64,000 nt of DNA from Desulfobaccales bacterium (GTDB lineage: Bacteria; Desulfobacterota; Desulfobaccia; Desulfobaccales; 0-14-0-80-60-11): assembly GCA_041648175.1 (NCBI GenBank), contig JBAZPO010000016.1, positions 26,682 to 90,681 of the forward strand. The letters are read 5' to 3'. The notes under the pieces are model-generated. The model was not told the DNA's origin and ran no database searches. It was given only the letters and a program-made list of their open reading frames with translations. Position 1 is the stretch's first letter. The number at the start of each line of letters is the position of its first letter. Below are positions 24,628 through 33,058 of this stretch, in pieces. The translations under genes were made by a program, and so were the position numbers.

Positions 24628-25035
24628 ATGCAAGACTGTTCCAAGTCTTTGATAGTTGCCGCGGTTACCGCATTGGCACTCGCTTTTTTACTGGTTTTCA
24701 GCCCCGGCCTCCAGGCGGGCGAGGCTGCCGCGTCACCCCAGGCTATCTTGAGCGTCGATGAGTTCATGAAGAATACGGACCGCTACAGAGGAAAAGTGAG
24801 CCTGGAAGGGGTGGTAAGCGCCGTAACCCCGGAGCAGCAGGCGATTTCCCTCATTGATAGCGGTGAATTCCAGACCTGCGGCGTCACCACTTGCGCCCAA
24901 CTGACCTTGCCGGTGCAATGGCGCGGCCCATTGCCCGCGGTAGGTGACCAGGTAAGTATCGAAGGGCAGGCCCAGGAGATCAAAGGCAAGCTCATGTTTG
25001 TGGCTGATAAGCTGAAGAAGGTGACCCGTCCATGA
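24628..25035 (+). CDS. Exported OB-fold-like protein
   Basis: A signal peptide (SLIVAAVTALALAFLLVFSPGLQAGEA) is followed by a small beta-rich domain with the pattern of exported OB-fold proteins (DRYRGKVSLEGVVSAV, VGDQVSIEGQAQEI). It carries a Cys pair, CGVTTC, in the middle. The same fold pattern, without the Cys pair, recurs at the C-terminus of the lipoprotein at 63136. Third gene of the ArsR operon; its stop overlaps the next start as ATGA. Role unknown; a periplasmic metal- or ligand-binding protein would fit the operon. Confidence 0.7.
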   Translation: MQDCSKSLIVAAVTALALAFLLVFSPGLQAGEAAASPQAILSVDEFMKNTDRYRGKVSLEGVVSAVTPEQQAISLIDSGEFQTCGVTTCAQLTLPVQWRGPLPAVGDQVSIEGQAQEIKGKLMFVADKLKKVTRP

Positions 25036-25586
25036 CCGCGTTTGGGCAGAAATTGCGGCGCTTTCTTCTGCCTCTGGGGATTTTTCTGGGGGTGGCGGCG
25101 GCACACTATGTATGGTCAGGCTTGTTTCCGGAAGTTAACCCTGCCCAGGCCCGGTGGGCGTCCCTGCCGGGATCCGATGACTCCTGGCTGAATCGCTATC
25201 TGGAGACCCAGGGCTACTGGCTGGGTTACTCCTATGCCCTATCCCTGGCCTTTACCGCCGCGGCCCTGCGCCGTTATCGGGAAGAGCGCTTCTGCTCCGC
25301 CAAAACCCTGGCTTTCGGCGGGGTGACCCTCTCGGGCTTCCTGGCCCTGGCGGGGTGCTTTTTGGTGGGGTGCTGCGGCTCCCCCATGCTGGTGGTTTAC
25401 CTGAGCCTGTTCGGTGCCGGGTTTCTCCCCCTGGCCAAGCCTCTGGTGGCCGTGGTCACCACACTCTCCATAGCCGGCGCTTGGTGGTGGATGACCCGCC
25501 GCAAACCTGCCTCGCCCGCTGCGGCCTCTGTAGGAGGACCGTCCTGCAATTGCGCTGGTTTTCGGTGTGATTCCAATTCACATTGA
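25032..25586 (+). CDS. Integral membrane protein of the ArsR operon
   Basis: Not assigned to a family. Four membrane segments by eye (about 11-28, 60-78, 92-112 with a GCFLVGCCGSPM stretch, and 118-145). The three Cys in that third segment, and a Cys-rich tail (CNCAGFRC), suggest thiol or metal chemistry. ATGA overlap with the preceding OB-fold gene means translational coupling. Together with an ArsR regulator and an exported OB-fold protein it may move or handle a metal(loid); this is inference. Confidence 0.7.
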   Translation: MTAFGQKLRRFLLPLGIFLGVAAAHYVWSGLFPEVNPAQARWASLPGSDDSWLNRYLETQGYWLGYSYALSLAFTAAALRRYREERFCSAKTLAFGGVTLSGFLALAGCFLVGCCGSPMLVVYLSLFGAGFLPLAKPLVAVVTTLSIAGAWWWMTRRKPASPAAASVGGPSCNCAGFRCDSNSH

Positions 25587-25954
25587 TCTTTCCTTGGAAA
25601 TTAGCGTCCATTAGCATAGGAGTAAAGGCCTCCACCATTTCGATGAAGGACCGCTATAAGGAGGGGATTTTTGAAGTGGCGAGCGCCCCCGTTTTGATGA
25701 AATTCTCCCGCACAATTTCGGTTTTGCCTGCCATTCCACCTCAGCCCAAATCCCCTGAAATCCGGATCATACCTCAGAACAGGAGATCTTGAAGCTCCCG
25801 CTCGGGCAGATTCTTAACAAACTTGTCGGTATTTTTTTTGATAAATTGACAAAAATGTAAGTACCTTGACATTTAAGTTTTTGATATTACTTAATTTCTA
25901 CATTGGTATAATAGTTGCTTTTAGGAGTCTAAATTACCGTTCAGGAGGAAGACC
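25587..25954. other. 368-bp gap before glnA
   Basis: The first about 200 bp hold no recognisable gene. The last about 100 bp are AT-rich and carry the sigma-54-type glnA promoter. An imperfect TTGTC...GACAA inverted repeat (about 25822-25850) lies where an activator could bind, but it does not fit the NifA or NtrC consensus well. Confidence 0.45.
25903..25919 (+). promoter_or_regulatory. Sigma-54 (-24/-12) promoter of glnA
   Basis: TTGGTATAATAGTTGCT has the invariant GG (25905-25906) and GC (25917-25918) exactly 10 bases apart, with the TTGC of the -12 element intact. It lies 36 bp before the GTG start. The TATAAT inside it is probably coincidental, as no -35 sits at the right distance. This fits nitrogen-regulated transcription by RpoN with an enhancer-binding protein. 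Confidence 0.7.
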
Positions 25955-27292
25955 GTGCATTGCCAAACCTGCCAAACCGCAGAGGATGTTTTCAAAGTTG
26001 TCCGGGATAAAGAAGTAAGCTTTATCCAGATCTGGTTTACCGACATCCTGGGAGTATTAAAAAGCTTTTCCATTCGCCCTTCCGAGTTGGAAGAGGCCAT
26101 GTCCGAGGGTATGGGGTTTGACGGGTCCTCCATTGAGGGATTTTCCCGCATTGAAGAAAGCGACATGATCGCCAAGCCGGACCCCACCACCTTCCAGATC
26201 CTGCCCTGGCGTCCCGATGAGAAGCCCGTGGCCCGGATGTTTTGCGACATCCTGCAACCCGATGGCACTCCTTATCCGGGCGATCCCCGTTATGCCTTGA
26301 AACGCATGCTGGCCAAGGCCGCAGAGAAAGGCTACACCAGTTACCTGGGCCCGGAACTGGAGTTTTTCTATTTCGCTAACAACACTTGCACCGAAGTCCT
26401 GGACCAGGGCGGCTATTTTGATGCCCCGCCTCTGGATATGGCCAACGACTTAAGAAGGCACACCATCTTCGGTCTGGAGAGCATGGGCGTACGCATCGAA
26501 TATAGCCACCATGAAGTGGCTGCTTCCCAGCACGAAATCGACATGCGCTACGACGAAGCCATGCTCATGGCCGACAAGACCATGACCATGAAGGCCACCG
26601 TGAAGGCCATCGCCATGATCAACGGGGTCTATGCCACGTTCATGCCTAAGCCCATCTTCGGCATCAACGGCAGCGGCATGCACACTCACCAGTCCCTGTT
26701 TACGGGCAAGAAAAACTCCTTCCACGACGCCAATGACCAATATAACCTCTCGGCCATCGGCAAAAGCTATATCGCGGGCCTCTTGAAACACGCCCGGGAG
26801 ATCACCGGCATCTGCAGCCAGTGGGTCAATTCCTACAAGCGCCTGGTGCCCGGTTACGAAGCTCCGGTGTACGTAGCCTGGTCCCGCCGCAACCGTTCCG
26901 CCCTGGTGCGGGTGCCCATGTACAAGCCCGGCAAAGAAGGCGCCACCCGGTGCGAATACCGCGCCCCCGACCCGGCCTGCAACCCCTACCTGGCCTTTGC
27001 GGTGATGCTGGCCGCCGGTCTCAAGGGCATCGAGGAGAATTACAAGCTGGCTGATCCGGTGGAAGTGGATATCTACCACCTTTCCCAGGCCGAACGTGAA
27101 AAATATGGGATTCAGGAATTGCCCGGCAGCCTTAACGAGGCCATCCAGGAAGTGGAAAAGAGCGCCGTGGTCAAGGAAGCCCTGGGCGATCATATCTTCA
27201 CCAAGTTCCTGGAAAACAAAAAGATCGAATGGGATGCGTATCGGATGCATGTGAGCAACTTCGAGATCGAGCGTTATCTCCCGATCTTGTAA
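25955..27292 (+). CDS. glnA: Glutamine synthetase, type I (alpha-like)
   Basis: Makes glutamine from glutamate, ammonia and ATP. GSI signatures are seen in order: FTDILGVLKSF, GMGFDGSSIEGF, GPELEFFYF, HHEVAASQHEID, NGSGMHTHQSL, and RVP. The 445-residue length and the DIYHLS stretch in place of the NLYDLP adenylylation loop suggest the GSI-alpha form, controlled by feedback or protein binding rather than adenylylation. GTG start with AGGAGG before it. A sigma-54-type promoter lies upstream and a strong terminator downstream; amtB and glnK follow, making a nitrogen block. Confidence 0.97.
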   Translation: MHCQTCQTAEDVFKVVRDKEVSFIQIWFTDILGVLKSFSIRPSELEEAMSEGMGFDGSSIEGFSRIEESDMIAKPDPTTFQILPWRPDEKPVARMFCDILQPDGTPYPGDPRYALKRMLAKAAEKGYTSYLGPELEFFYFANNTCTEVLDQGGYFDAPPLDMANDLRRHTIFGLESMGVRIEYSHHEVAASQHEIDMRYDEAMLMADKTMTMKATVKAIAMINGVYATFMPKPIFGINGSGMHTHQSLFTGKKNSFHDANDQYNLSAIGKSYIAGLLKHAREITGICSQWVNSYKRLVPGYEAPVYVAWSRRNRSALVRVPMYKPGKEGATRCEYRAPDPACNPYLAFAVMLAAGLKGIEENYKLADPVEVDIYHLSQAEREKYGIQELPGSLNEAIQEVEKSAVVKEALGDHIFTKFLENKKIEWDAYRMHVSNFEIERYLPIL

Positions 27293-27354
27293 GCTAAGCG
27301 CCGTTTCACCACTCGGCTGAAGCTCATAGCGTTCGGCTCATCCGGTAAGGCTGT

Positions 27355-27387
27355 GGGGAGGGGGTTTCCTCCCCCCGGCCTTTTTAT
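27355..27387 (+). terminator. Rho-independent terminator after glnA
   Basis: GGGGAGG pairs with CCTCCCC, followed after CCGGCC by TTTTTAT. It separates glnA from amtB transcription. Confidence 0.85.
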
Positions 27388-27459
27388 GCGCTTTTTTAGC
27401 ATGTATACAAAATTGCTACATTTGTTTACATCGCCCACAAAATTGAAAGGAGTACTGGC

Positions 27460-28695
27460 ATGGAGGGGGCCCTTAACTCTGGCGATACCGCCTGGCTTTT
27501 GGTGTGCTGCTCTTTGGTCCTGCTGATGACCCCGGCCCTGGCCCTCTTTTACGGAGGGATGGTGCGCCGGAAAAACCTGCTTTCCACCCTGACCCTGAGC
27601 TACATCTTCATGGCCCTGGCCGGGGTCCAGTGGGTCCTGTACGGCTACTCCCTGGCCTTCGGCGCGGACATCGGCGGCTTGATCGGGGGATTAAACTTTT
27701 TGGGCTTTAACGGCGTGGGGGCTATCCCCAACCCGGACTATGCCAAGACCATTCCGCACGGACTCTTCGCTTCCTTCCAGATGATGTTCGCGGTGATCAC
27801 CCCGGCCCTGATCACCGGAGCGTTCGTGGAACGGGTGCGTTTTAAATCCTTTTTGATCTTCAGCCTCATCTGGATGACCCTGGTTTATGATCCCCTGGCT
27901 CACTGGGTCTGGGGCAAAGGCGGCTGGCTGCTCGCCCTGGGTACGCTGGATTTCGCCGGGGGCACTGTGGTGCACATCGCGGCAGGTTATTCGGCTCTGG
28001 CCTTTGCCATGGTTATCGGTCCCCGCAAAGGCTTCGGCAAGATCCCCATGGAACCCCATAACATCCCCCTCACCGTCCTGGGAGCAGGCCTTTTGTGGGT
28101 AGGCTGGTTCGGATTCAACGCCGGCAGCGCTCTGGCAGCCAACGGCGTGGCGGTCAATGCCCTGCTCACCACCAACACCTCGGCGGCCACCGCGGGCTTG
28201 GTGTGGATGGTCCTGGGCTGGCTGGACGGCCGCCCCAGCACCCTGGGGATCGCCACCGGCATGGTGGTGGGCCTGGCCGCGGTAACCCCGGCCTCGGGCT
28301 TCGTCTCCCCCATGGCGGCCATGCTCATCGGCGCGGTGGCGGCGGTCATCTGTTATTACGCTATCCGCTTCCGGCAGAACCGCAACCTGGACGAGTCCAT
28401 GGACGTTTGGGCCTGCCACGGCATGGCCAGCACCTGGGGCATGATTGCCACCGGGTTGTTTGCCACGGTGGAGATGAACAGCGCCGGCGCCAACGGCCTG
28501 TTTTACGGCAATCCCAAGCAGTTGGGGATTCAGTTCCTGGCCGTGGTGGTGACCATGGTCTTCACCTTCGGGGTCACCTACGTGATCGCCAAGGTTCTGG
28601 ACATGAGCATCGGGCTCAGAGTGACGACCATGGAAGAAGAAGTGGGCCTGGACATCAGCGCCCATGGCGAACGCGCCTACTCCCATATTGGATAA
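27460..28695 (+). CDS. amtB: Ammonium transporter
   Basis: Amt/MEP/Rh channel taking up ammonium. Eleven membrane segments by eye; family signatures PALALFYGGMVRRKN near the start, DPLAHWVWG, and DFAGGTVVHIAAGYSAL, with the pore His residues in FAGGTVVHI and VWACHGMAS. Length 411, normal for the family. ATG with AAGGAG upstream. It is followed after 5 bp by glnK, the usual pair in which the PII protein plugs the channel when nitrogen is plentiful. Confidence 0.97.
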   Translation: MEGALNSGDTAWLLVCCSLVLLMTPALALFYGGMVRRKNLLSTLTLSYIFMALAGVQWVLYGYSLAFGADIGGLIGGLNFLGFNGVGAIPNPDYAKTIPHGLFASFQMMFAVITPALITGAFVERVRFKSFLIFSLIWMTLVYDPLAHWVWGKGGWLLALGTLDFAGGTVVHIAAGYSALAFAMVIGPRKGFGKIPMEPHNIPLTVLGAGLLWVGWFGFNAGSALAANGVAVNALLTTNTSAATAGLVWMVLGWLDGRPSTLGIATGMVVGLAAVTPASGFVSPMAAMLIGAVAAVICYYAIRFRQNRNLDESMDVWACHGMASTWGMIATGLFATVEMNSAGANGLFYGNPKQLGIQFLAVVVTMVFTFGVTYVIAKVLDMSIGLRVTTMEEEVGLDISAHGERAYSHIG

Positions 28696-28700
28696 TTGCC

Positions 28701-29087
28701 ATGCTGAAGAAAATCGAAGCCATCATTCGGGAAGACAAGCTCACCGACGTCAAGGAGGCCCTGCGGGAGATCGGCATCGTGGGCCTGAATGTCTTTGAAA
28801 TCCGCGGCCACGGCCGCCAGGGAGGCATCACCCTGGTGGGCCGTTCCGGCAGTTATCAGGTGGACATGCTCACCAAGATTCAGCTTAATATCATTTTGAG
28901 CGAACACAACCTGGAGGAGACCATCGAGACCATTCTCGATGCTGCCGGAACCGGCGAAACCGGGGATGGGCTCATCTTCGTGTTTCCGGTGGAGGAAGCC
29001 ATCCGCATCCGCACCCGGGAGCGCGGTCACGAGGCGGTGATGTACCCCGGGGATATCGACGAAAGAAAGCATCCCAGGAAAACTTAG
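28701..29087 (+). CDS. glnK: PII nitrogen regulatory protein
   Basis: 128-residue PII signalling protein; starts MLKKIEAIIREDKL and runs in a different frame from amtB. The T-loop region (residues 37-55, GHGRQGGITLVGRSGSYQV) keeps Tyr52, equivalent to the uridylylated Tyr51, and the C-loop region GDGLIFVFPVEEAIRIRT is normal. It should bind ATP/ADP and 2-oxoglutarate and regulate AmtB and perhaps GlnA or the NifA-like activator. Lies directly after amtB. Confidence 0.95.
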   Translation: MLKKIEAIIREDKLTDVKEALREIGIVGLNVFEIRGHGRQGGITLVGRSGSYQVDMLTKIQLNIILSEHNLEETIETILDAAGTGETGDGLIFVFPVEEAIRIRTRERGHEAVMYPGDIDERKHPRKT

Positions 29088-29107
29088 GCGCAGGGGAAAA
29101 ACCTCAT

Positions 29108-29147
29108 TGATCCTTGTGCGGATTGTCTTAATTTGTTGCAAGGATCA
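29108..29147. promoter_or_regulatory. TGATCCTTG/CAAGGATCA inverted repeat after glnK
   Basis: A perfect 9-bp inverted repeat with a 22-bp spacer, 20 bp after the glnK stop. A second hairpin, TGCCTGG/CCAGGCA, lies at 29206-29229. No T-runs follow, so these may be regulatory or processing sites rather than simple terminators. Confidence 0.45.
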
Positions 29148-29263
29148 GAGCCGAATGGCATAATATTAGTTTAGGATAAATTTTGTTTAAAGGCCGCGGG
29201 GCTCTTGCCTGGTTACACCTTGCCAGGCAGGGCTTCAGCCGGCCTTTTTGAGGCCTAGCGTCT

Positions 29264-29668
29264 ATGGCAACAGAAGTGGTAATCTACGCCTGTCAGCAAG
29301 CCGTCCCGAACCCGGACTTCTTGAGAACCCAGTGGGGCAAGGAAAATATCCGTCTCCAGATCCTCCCCGAACCCTGCAGCAGCAAGATCGAAGCCTTCCA
29401 ATTGCTCCGGACCCTGGCCGCCCCCGCGGACCTGGTATGGGTCATCGGCTGTGCTGAAGACCTCTGCCGCTACAACGAGGGCAGCCACCGTTTGGGAACC
29501 CGCATCGCCTACACCCAGCGTTACCTGGAAGAGATCGGTCTGGAAGCCGACCGGGTGGGGCGCTCGGTTGTGGTCCCCGGGGATGCTCCGGGCCTGGCCG
29601 CGGCGGTAGCCGAAATTAAGGCAAAGGCCGAGGCCTTGGGACCAAGTCCGTTGAAAAAGCAGGGGTAA
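29264..29668 (+). CDS. MvhD-like iron-sulfur subunit
   Basis: Resembles MvhD, the small [2Fe-2S] protein that links a hydrogenase or other electron donor to heterodisulfide reductase HdrA. Visible: VVIYAC at 5-10, LPEPCSSKIE at 35-44, the core VWVIGCAEDLCRY at about 58-70, then YTQRYLEEIGLEADRV. The N-terminal CxxC of MvhD is reduced to one Cys, so cluster ligation may differ. It sits between glnK and three glutamate synthase genes, so it may deliver electrons to glutamate synthase; I know of no described precedent, so this is inference. Confidence 0.75.
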   Translation: MATEVVIYACQQAVPNPDFLRTQWGKENIRLQILPEPCSSKIEAFQLLRTLAAPADLVWVIGCAEDLCRYNEGSHRLGTRIAYTQRYLEEIGLEADRVGRSVVVPGDAPGLAAAVAEIKAKAEALGPSPLKKQG

Positions 29669-29854
29669 AAGGCGAAAAGGGAAAAACCTCGATTTCATTA
29701 TCCATTTTCGCCGCAATAACCAGAGTTAAAAAAGGATAAGACGATAATTCGGCATAAGGAAATTATCCCCATCTTTTTCCCCCTTTTCGCCTTTTCGCCT
29801 TTTCCCCTTTTCGCCCTTTCTTTAAGGAATTTGCGGTTGTTTTAGGAGGAACGA
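29669..29854. repeat. Low-complexity inverted repeat (GGCGAAAAGGG / CCCTTTTCGCC)
   Basis: AAAAGGCGAAAAGGGAAAAA just after the MvhD-like gene is complementary to the CCTTTTCGCC repeats at about 29788-29818. The two arms can form a long A/T-rich hairpin and may terminate or slow transcription before the next gene. The region ends with AGGAGG before the GTG at 29855. Confidence 0.45.
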
Positions 29855-31273
29855 GTGCCAGCCAAATACCATATACCTATACGCGGGGTGCCGCCCCGCT
29901 TCTCGCCCCCGGCCAAGACCACGATCATCGATTGGAACGAAGGGTGCTTGCGGTGCGAGCGCTGCGTCAAGCAGATCTGCCCGGTTGACGCTTACAAGAA
30001 ACGGGATTTTGACCGCCGGCAGTTTGTGGACACCATCGACGAGATGTGCCGGAGCTGCTACCGCTGCGTCCAGGGCTGCCCCCGGGAGCTGGTCTTCAAG
30101 GCCTTAAACCCCCAGTACCACCACTTGGGCGATGACTACTACACCCCGGAGATCATCGGCACCACCTGGTACCAGGCGGAAACGGGCAAGATTCCGGTTT
30201 CCGGCGCCGGCTATGGCGGCGTCTTTGCGGGCGAAGGCTTCGACTCCCTGTGGACCGACATGTCGGAAATCGTTCGGCCTACCCGGGACGGCATTCATGG
30301 CCGGGAATACATCAGCACTTCCATCGACCTGGGCCGCAAGCCCATGTTTCTGATTTTCGACGAGCAGCAGGAACTGCTTTTCGAGCCGGCCCCGTTGATG
30401 GAACTGCCTCTGCCCGTGGTCCTGGCGGAACCAAAGGCGGGAGCTGACCCGGAACGCCTGCGCCAGATTCTCGCGAAAGCGGCCCAGGCCCTGGGGACCG
30501 TGGTGATCCTGGAACGGAAAGCTATCGCACCCGAGTTGCTGGATTCGGCCGTTTCTCTGGTGCCGCTGTACCCCGCCACTCATCTCGACCTGGATGACCC
30601 GCTCCTGGCTGATGTACGCGCCGTGGAGCTTACCGACCACCCGGGGGTCATCAAACAGATGGAGGCCGTTAAGGCCCGTTATCCCCTGGTGATTGTCTGG
30701 ATCAAAGTGCCCGCCGATCACCTGGCCGCGGACCGGGTGGCGGCCCTGACCGCGGCGGGAGCCGGGGTCATCCACCTGGCGGGCACCGAAAAAGCCCGGG
30801 GGCTGGGAAACGACGCCGAACTGCATCTTAAGGACCTGATCCGCCGTTGTCACCTGAAGCTGGTGGAGAAGCAGCTCAGGGACGCGGTCACATTGCTGGC
30901 CAGCGGCGGCATCGCTTTGGCCGAACATGTGGCCAAGGCCATCATCTGCGGCGCTGACGGCATCATCGCCGATGTTCCTTTGCTCCTGTCGCTGGAGTGC
31001 CGTATGTGCAAGGAGTGTCTCAGCGGCCAGAAAAACCCCTGCCCGATTGAGTTGGAGAAACTCAACGTCAAACGGGGCTCCCAGCGCATGGTGAACCTGG
31101 TGGGCGCCTGGAACAACCAGTTGCTGGAGATCCTGGGCGCCATGGGCATGCGTGAGGTGCGGCGTCTGCGGGGCGAAGTGGGCCGGGCCATGTTCAAGGA
31201 AGATCTGGATAAAGAAATTTTTGCGCCCCTGTTCGCCCGCCCGGAAGGCGAGGCCCGTCGCGTGGGGGAGTAA
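29855..31273 (+). CDS. Ferredoxin-domain glutamate synthase paralogue, probably non-catalytic
   Basis: The N-terminus has two [4Fe-4S] motifs (CLRCERCVKQIC at 31-42, CRSCYRCVQGC at 64-74). The rest aligns with the neighbouring glutamate synthase FMN subunit at its start (GTTWYQAETG versus SNWWQAENG) and its end (LLASGGIALAEHVAKAIICGADGI, then LECRMCKEC), but the central GGMSFG-type FMN core of the neighbour is missing. So it looks like a degenerate paralogue that keeps the Fe-S part and the second half of the barrel. It may be an electron-transfer or structural subunit of the complex. GTG start with AGGAGG. Confidence 0.75.
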   Translation: MPAKYHIPIRGVPPRFSPPAKTTIIDWNEGCLRCERCVKQICPVDAYKKRDFDRRQFVDTIDEMCRSCYRCVQGCPRELVFKALNPQYHHLGDDYYTPEIIGTTWYQAETGKIPVSGAGYGGVFAGEGFDSLWTDMSEIVRPTRDGIHGREYISTSIDLGRKPMFLIFDEQQELLFEPAPLMELPLPVVLAEPKAGADPERLRQILAKAAQALGTVVILERKAIAPELLDSAVSLVPLYPATHLDLDDPLLADVRAVELTDHPGVIKQMEAVKARYPLVIVWIKVPADHLAADRVAALTAAGAGVIHLAGTEKARGLGNDAELHLKDLIRRCHLKLVEKQLRDAVTLLASGGIALAEHVAKAIICGADGIIADVPLLLSLECRMCKECLSGQKNPCPIELEKLNVKRGSQRMVNLVGAWNNQLLEILGAMGMREVRRLRGEVGRAMFKEDLDKEIFAPLFARPEGEARRVGE

Positions 31274-31449
31274 AAACTATGGTGGGAGGCGTCTCTGCTG
31301 GTGGGGCGGGCATCCCCGCTGGTGGGGCGGGCGTCCTCGCCCGCCATCCTTTAAGGCAGGTACGGAGGCCTTCCCCACCGGTTAAAAACAAGACCCAAGT
31401 TTTATCCTGTTGGATACGGCAAACTCAGACTGAGAGATTGATATAAGCC

Positions 31450-33000
31450 ATGGCACAACCAAAGAAAGTAATTCCCATCGAATCCTGGAGCCCAGGGCAA
31501 CCCTGGGAGCCGGTGACCACTCCGTCCCGGTTCAAGAATGCCTTGAGCAAGTATCGGGTCTGGCGCGACGAATCCAAGTGCATCAAGTGCGGCCGTTGCG
31601 TCGAAGTCTGTCCTTTCGGGGTGCACTCCAAGGCCGGAAAATATATCCGCAAGCCCAAGAGCTATCGCTGCCTGGGGACGACCTGCCAGAACAATGATTT
31701 TTACTGCGTGAAGCAGTGCCCCGTCCAGGCCCTTAAGGTCAGCATCCATCCGGTTTACAGCACCCTGGGCGACAGCCGTTGGACCCCGGACCTGCTCCTG
31801 AGCAACTGGTGGCAGGCGGAGAATGGCACCCTGTCCCACATTGACCTGGAATACCGCCTGGGGGGCTCAGGCGGCGGCTTTGACCAGCTACGCTTCCTGT
31901 TCCCCAAGGCCCGGCCCGACTTCCAGTTGAGTCACGACGACATCTCCCTGGAAGTGGAAATCAACCGCCGGGGCGACAATCGGCCTCAGATCAAGCTGGG
32001 AGTGCCCTGGTACGGGGGCGGCATGTCCTTCGGGTCGGTGTCCATCAACACCATTTTGTCCCGAGTCCAGGCCGCGGTGCGCTACAACACCATGGTGAGC
32101 ACCGGCGAAGGGGGCTACCATGAATCGCTGTACCCCTACGACAATAATATGGTCACCCAGGTGGCCACGGGACTGTTCGGCGTCCGGGAGGAGACCATCC
32201 AGCGAGTGCGGATGGTGGAATTCAAGTATGCCCAGGGGGCCAAGCCGGGTCTGGGCGGGCATCTTCTGGGGGACAAGGTCACTCCCGCGGTGGCCCGCAT
32301 GCGGGAATCGGTGACGGGCAGCGCCCTGTTTTCGCCGTTTCCCTTCCACAGCGTCTATTCCGTGGAAGACCACAAGAAGCACATCGACTGGATCAAGGAG
32401 ATCAACCCCCGGGCCCTGGTGTCCGTAAAGGTCTCCACCCCCACCGACGTGGATATGGTGGCTGTGGGCAGTTACTACGCCGGGGCGCATGTGGTGCAGT
32501 TGGACGGCAGCTACGGCGGCACCGGCGCGGCGCCGGACATCGCCAAAAAGAACATCGCCATGCCGGTGGAGTACGCCATCCCCAAGGTGCATCAGTTCCT
32601 TAAGGCTGAAGGCATCCGGGACCAGGTCACCCTCATCGCCTCCGGTGGTATTCGCAATGCTTACGACATCGCCAAGGCCATTGCCCTGGGAGCCGACGGG
32701 GTGCAGATCGGCACCGCCGACCTGGTGGCCCTGGAATGCCTGCGCTGCCACAACTGTGAAAGCGGACGGGGCTGCGCCCGGGGCATTGCCACCACCGACC
32801 CGGAACTGGTGGACCTGATGACCGTCGCCTGGGGAGTCAACCGCATCAGCAACCTGTACTACGCCTGGACCTGGCAATTGAAGGAAATCTTGCGGCGCTT
32901 GGGGCTCAGAAGCATCAAGGAGTTGGTGGGCCGCACCGACACCCTGGCCCACCTGGACTACTTCGACCGCCCGGTGGATGACGATTTGAGAAGAAGTTGA
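31450..33000 (+). CDS. Glutamate synthase FMN/Fe-S subunit (archaeal-type GltB2)
   Basis: Central glutamate synthase subunit that makes glutamate from 2-oxoglutarate and ammonia on an FMN barrel. An N-terminal ferredoxin region (CIKCGRCVEVC, then CVKQC) replaces a separate ferredoxin. The barrel has GGGMSFGSVS, STGEGGYHESLYP, KPGLGGHLLGDKV, QLDGSYGGTGAAP and TLIASGGIRNAYDIAKAIALGADGV. The [3Fe-4S] cluster ligands are in LECLRCHNCESGRGC. At 516 residues it matches the split GltB2 of archaea and anaerobes. Its amidotransferase partner at 34170 is separated by two AT-rich or accessory genes. Confidence 0.9.
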   Translation: MAQPKKVIPIESWSPGQPWEPVTTPSRFKNALSKYRVWRDESKCIKCGRCVEVCPFGVHSKAGKYIRKPKSYRCLGTTCQNNDFYCVKQCPVQALKVSIHPVYSTLGDSRWTPDLLLSNWWQAENGTLSHIDLEYRLGGSGGGFDQLRFLFPKARPDFQLSHDDISLEVEINRRGDNRPQIKLGVPWYGGGMSFGSVSINTILSRVQAAVRYNTMVSTGEGGYHESLYPYDNNMVTQVATGLFGVREETIQRVRMVEFKYAQGAKPGLGGHLLGDKVTPAVARMRESVTGSALFSPFPFHSVYSVEDHKKHIDWIKEINPRALVSVKVSTPTDVDMVAVGSYYAGAHVVQLDGSYGGTGAAPDIAKKNIAMPVEYAIPKVHQFLKAEGIRDQVTLIASGGIRNAYDIAKAIALGADGVQIGTADLVALECLRCHNCESGRGCARGIATTDPELVDLMTVAWGVNRISNLYYAWTWQLKEILRRLGLRSIKELVGRTDTLAHLDYFDRPVDDDLRRS

Positions 33001-33025
33001 AAGTTCAAAGTTCAAAGTTCAAGGT
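33001..33025. repeat. AAGTTCAAAGTTCAAGG repeat, left side of an accessory insertion
   Basis: Three tandem GTTCAAA-like units begin right at the stop of the FMN subunit gene. The same motif in reverse orientation (ACTTTGAACCTTGAAC) recurs at 33701-33721 and 34126-34160, so the two accessory genes are framed by inverted copies. Confidence 0.6.
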
Positions 33026-33058
33026 TGGCGGCCTGCGGCCACTAGCGAGGTAATTAAA

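Noticed and set aside
25867..25912. A sigma-70 promoter TTGACA...TATAAT before glnA
   Set aside because: The TTGACA (25867-25872) is about 34 bp from the TATAAT, far beyond the usual 16-18; the sigma-54 reading fits exactly.
27398..27420. A sigma-54 promoter before amtB
   Set aside because: TTGC is present (ATTGCTACA) but the base pair 10 bp upstream is GT, not GG, so the invariant -24 element is missing.
28095..29087. A 330-codon frame spanning the second half of amtB and glnK
   Set aside because: Only the last 128 codons (from ATG 28701) are the PII protein; the front part is a shifted-frame reading of amtB.
31888..33015. A 375-codon minus-strand frame opposite the glutamate synthase FMN subunit
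   Set aside because: Antisense shadow of a well-supported gene.
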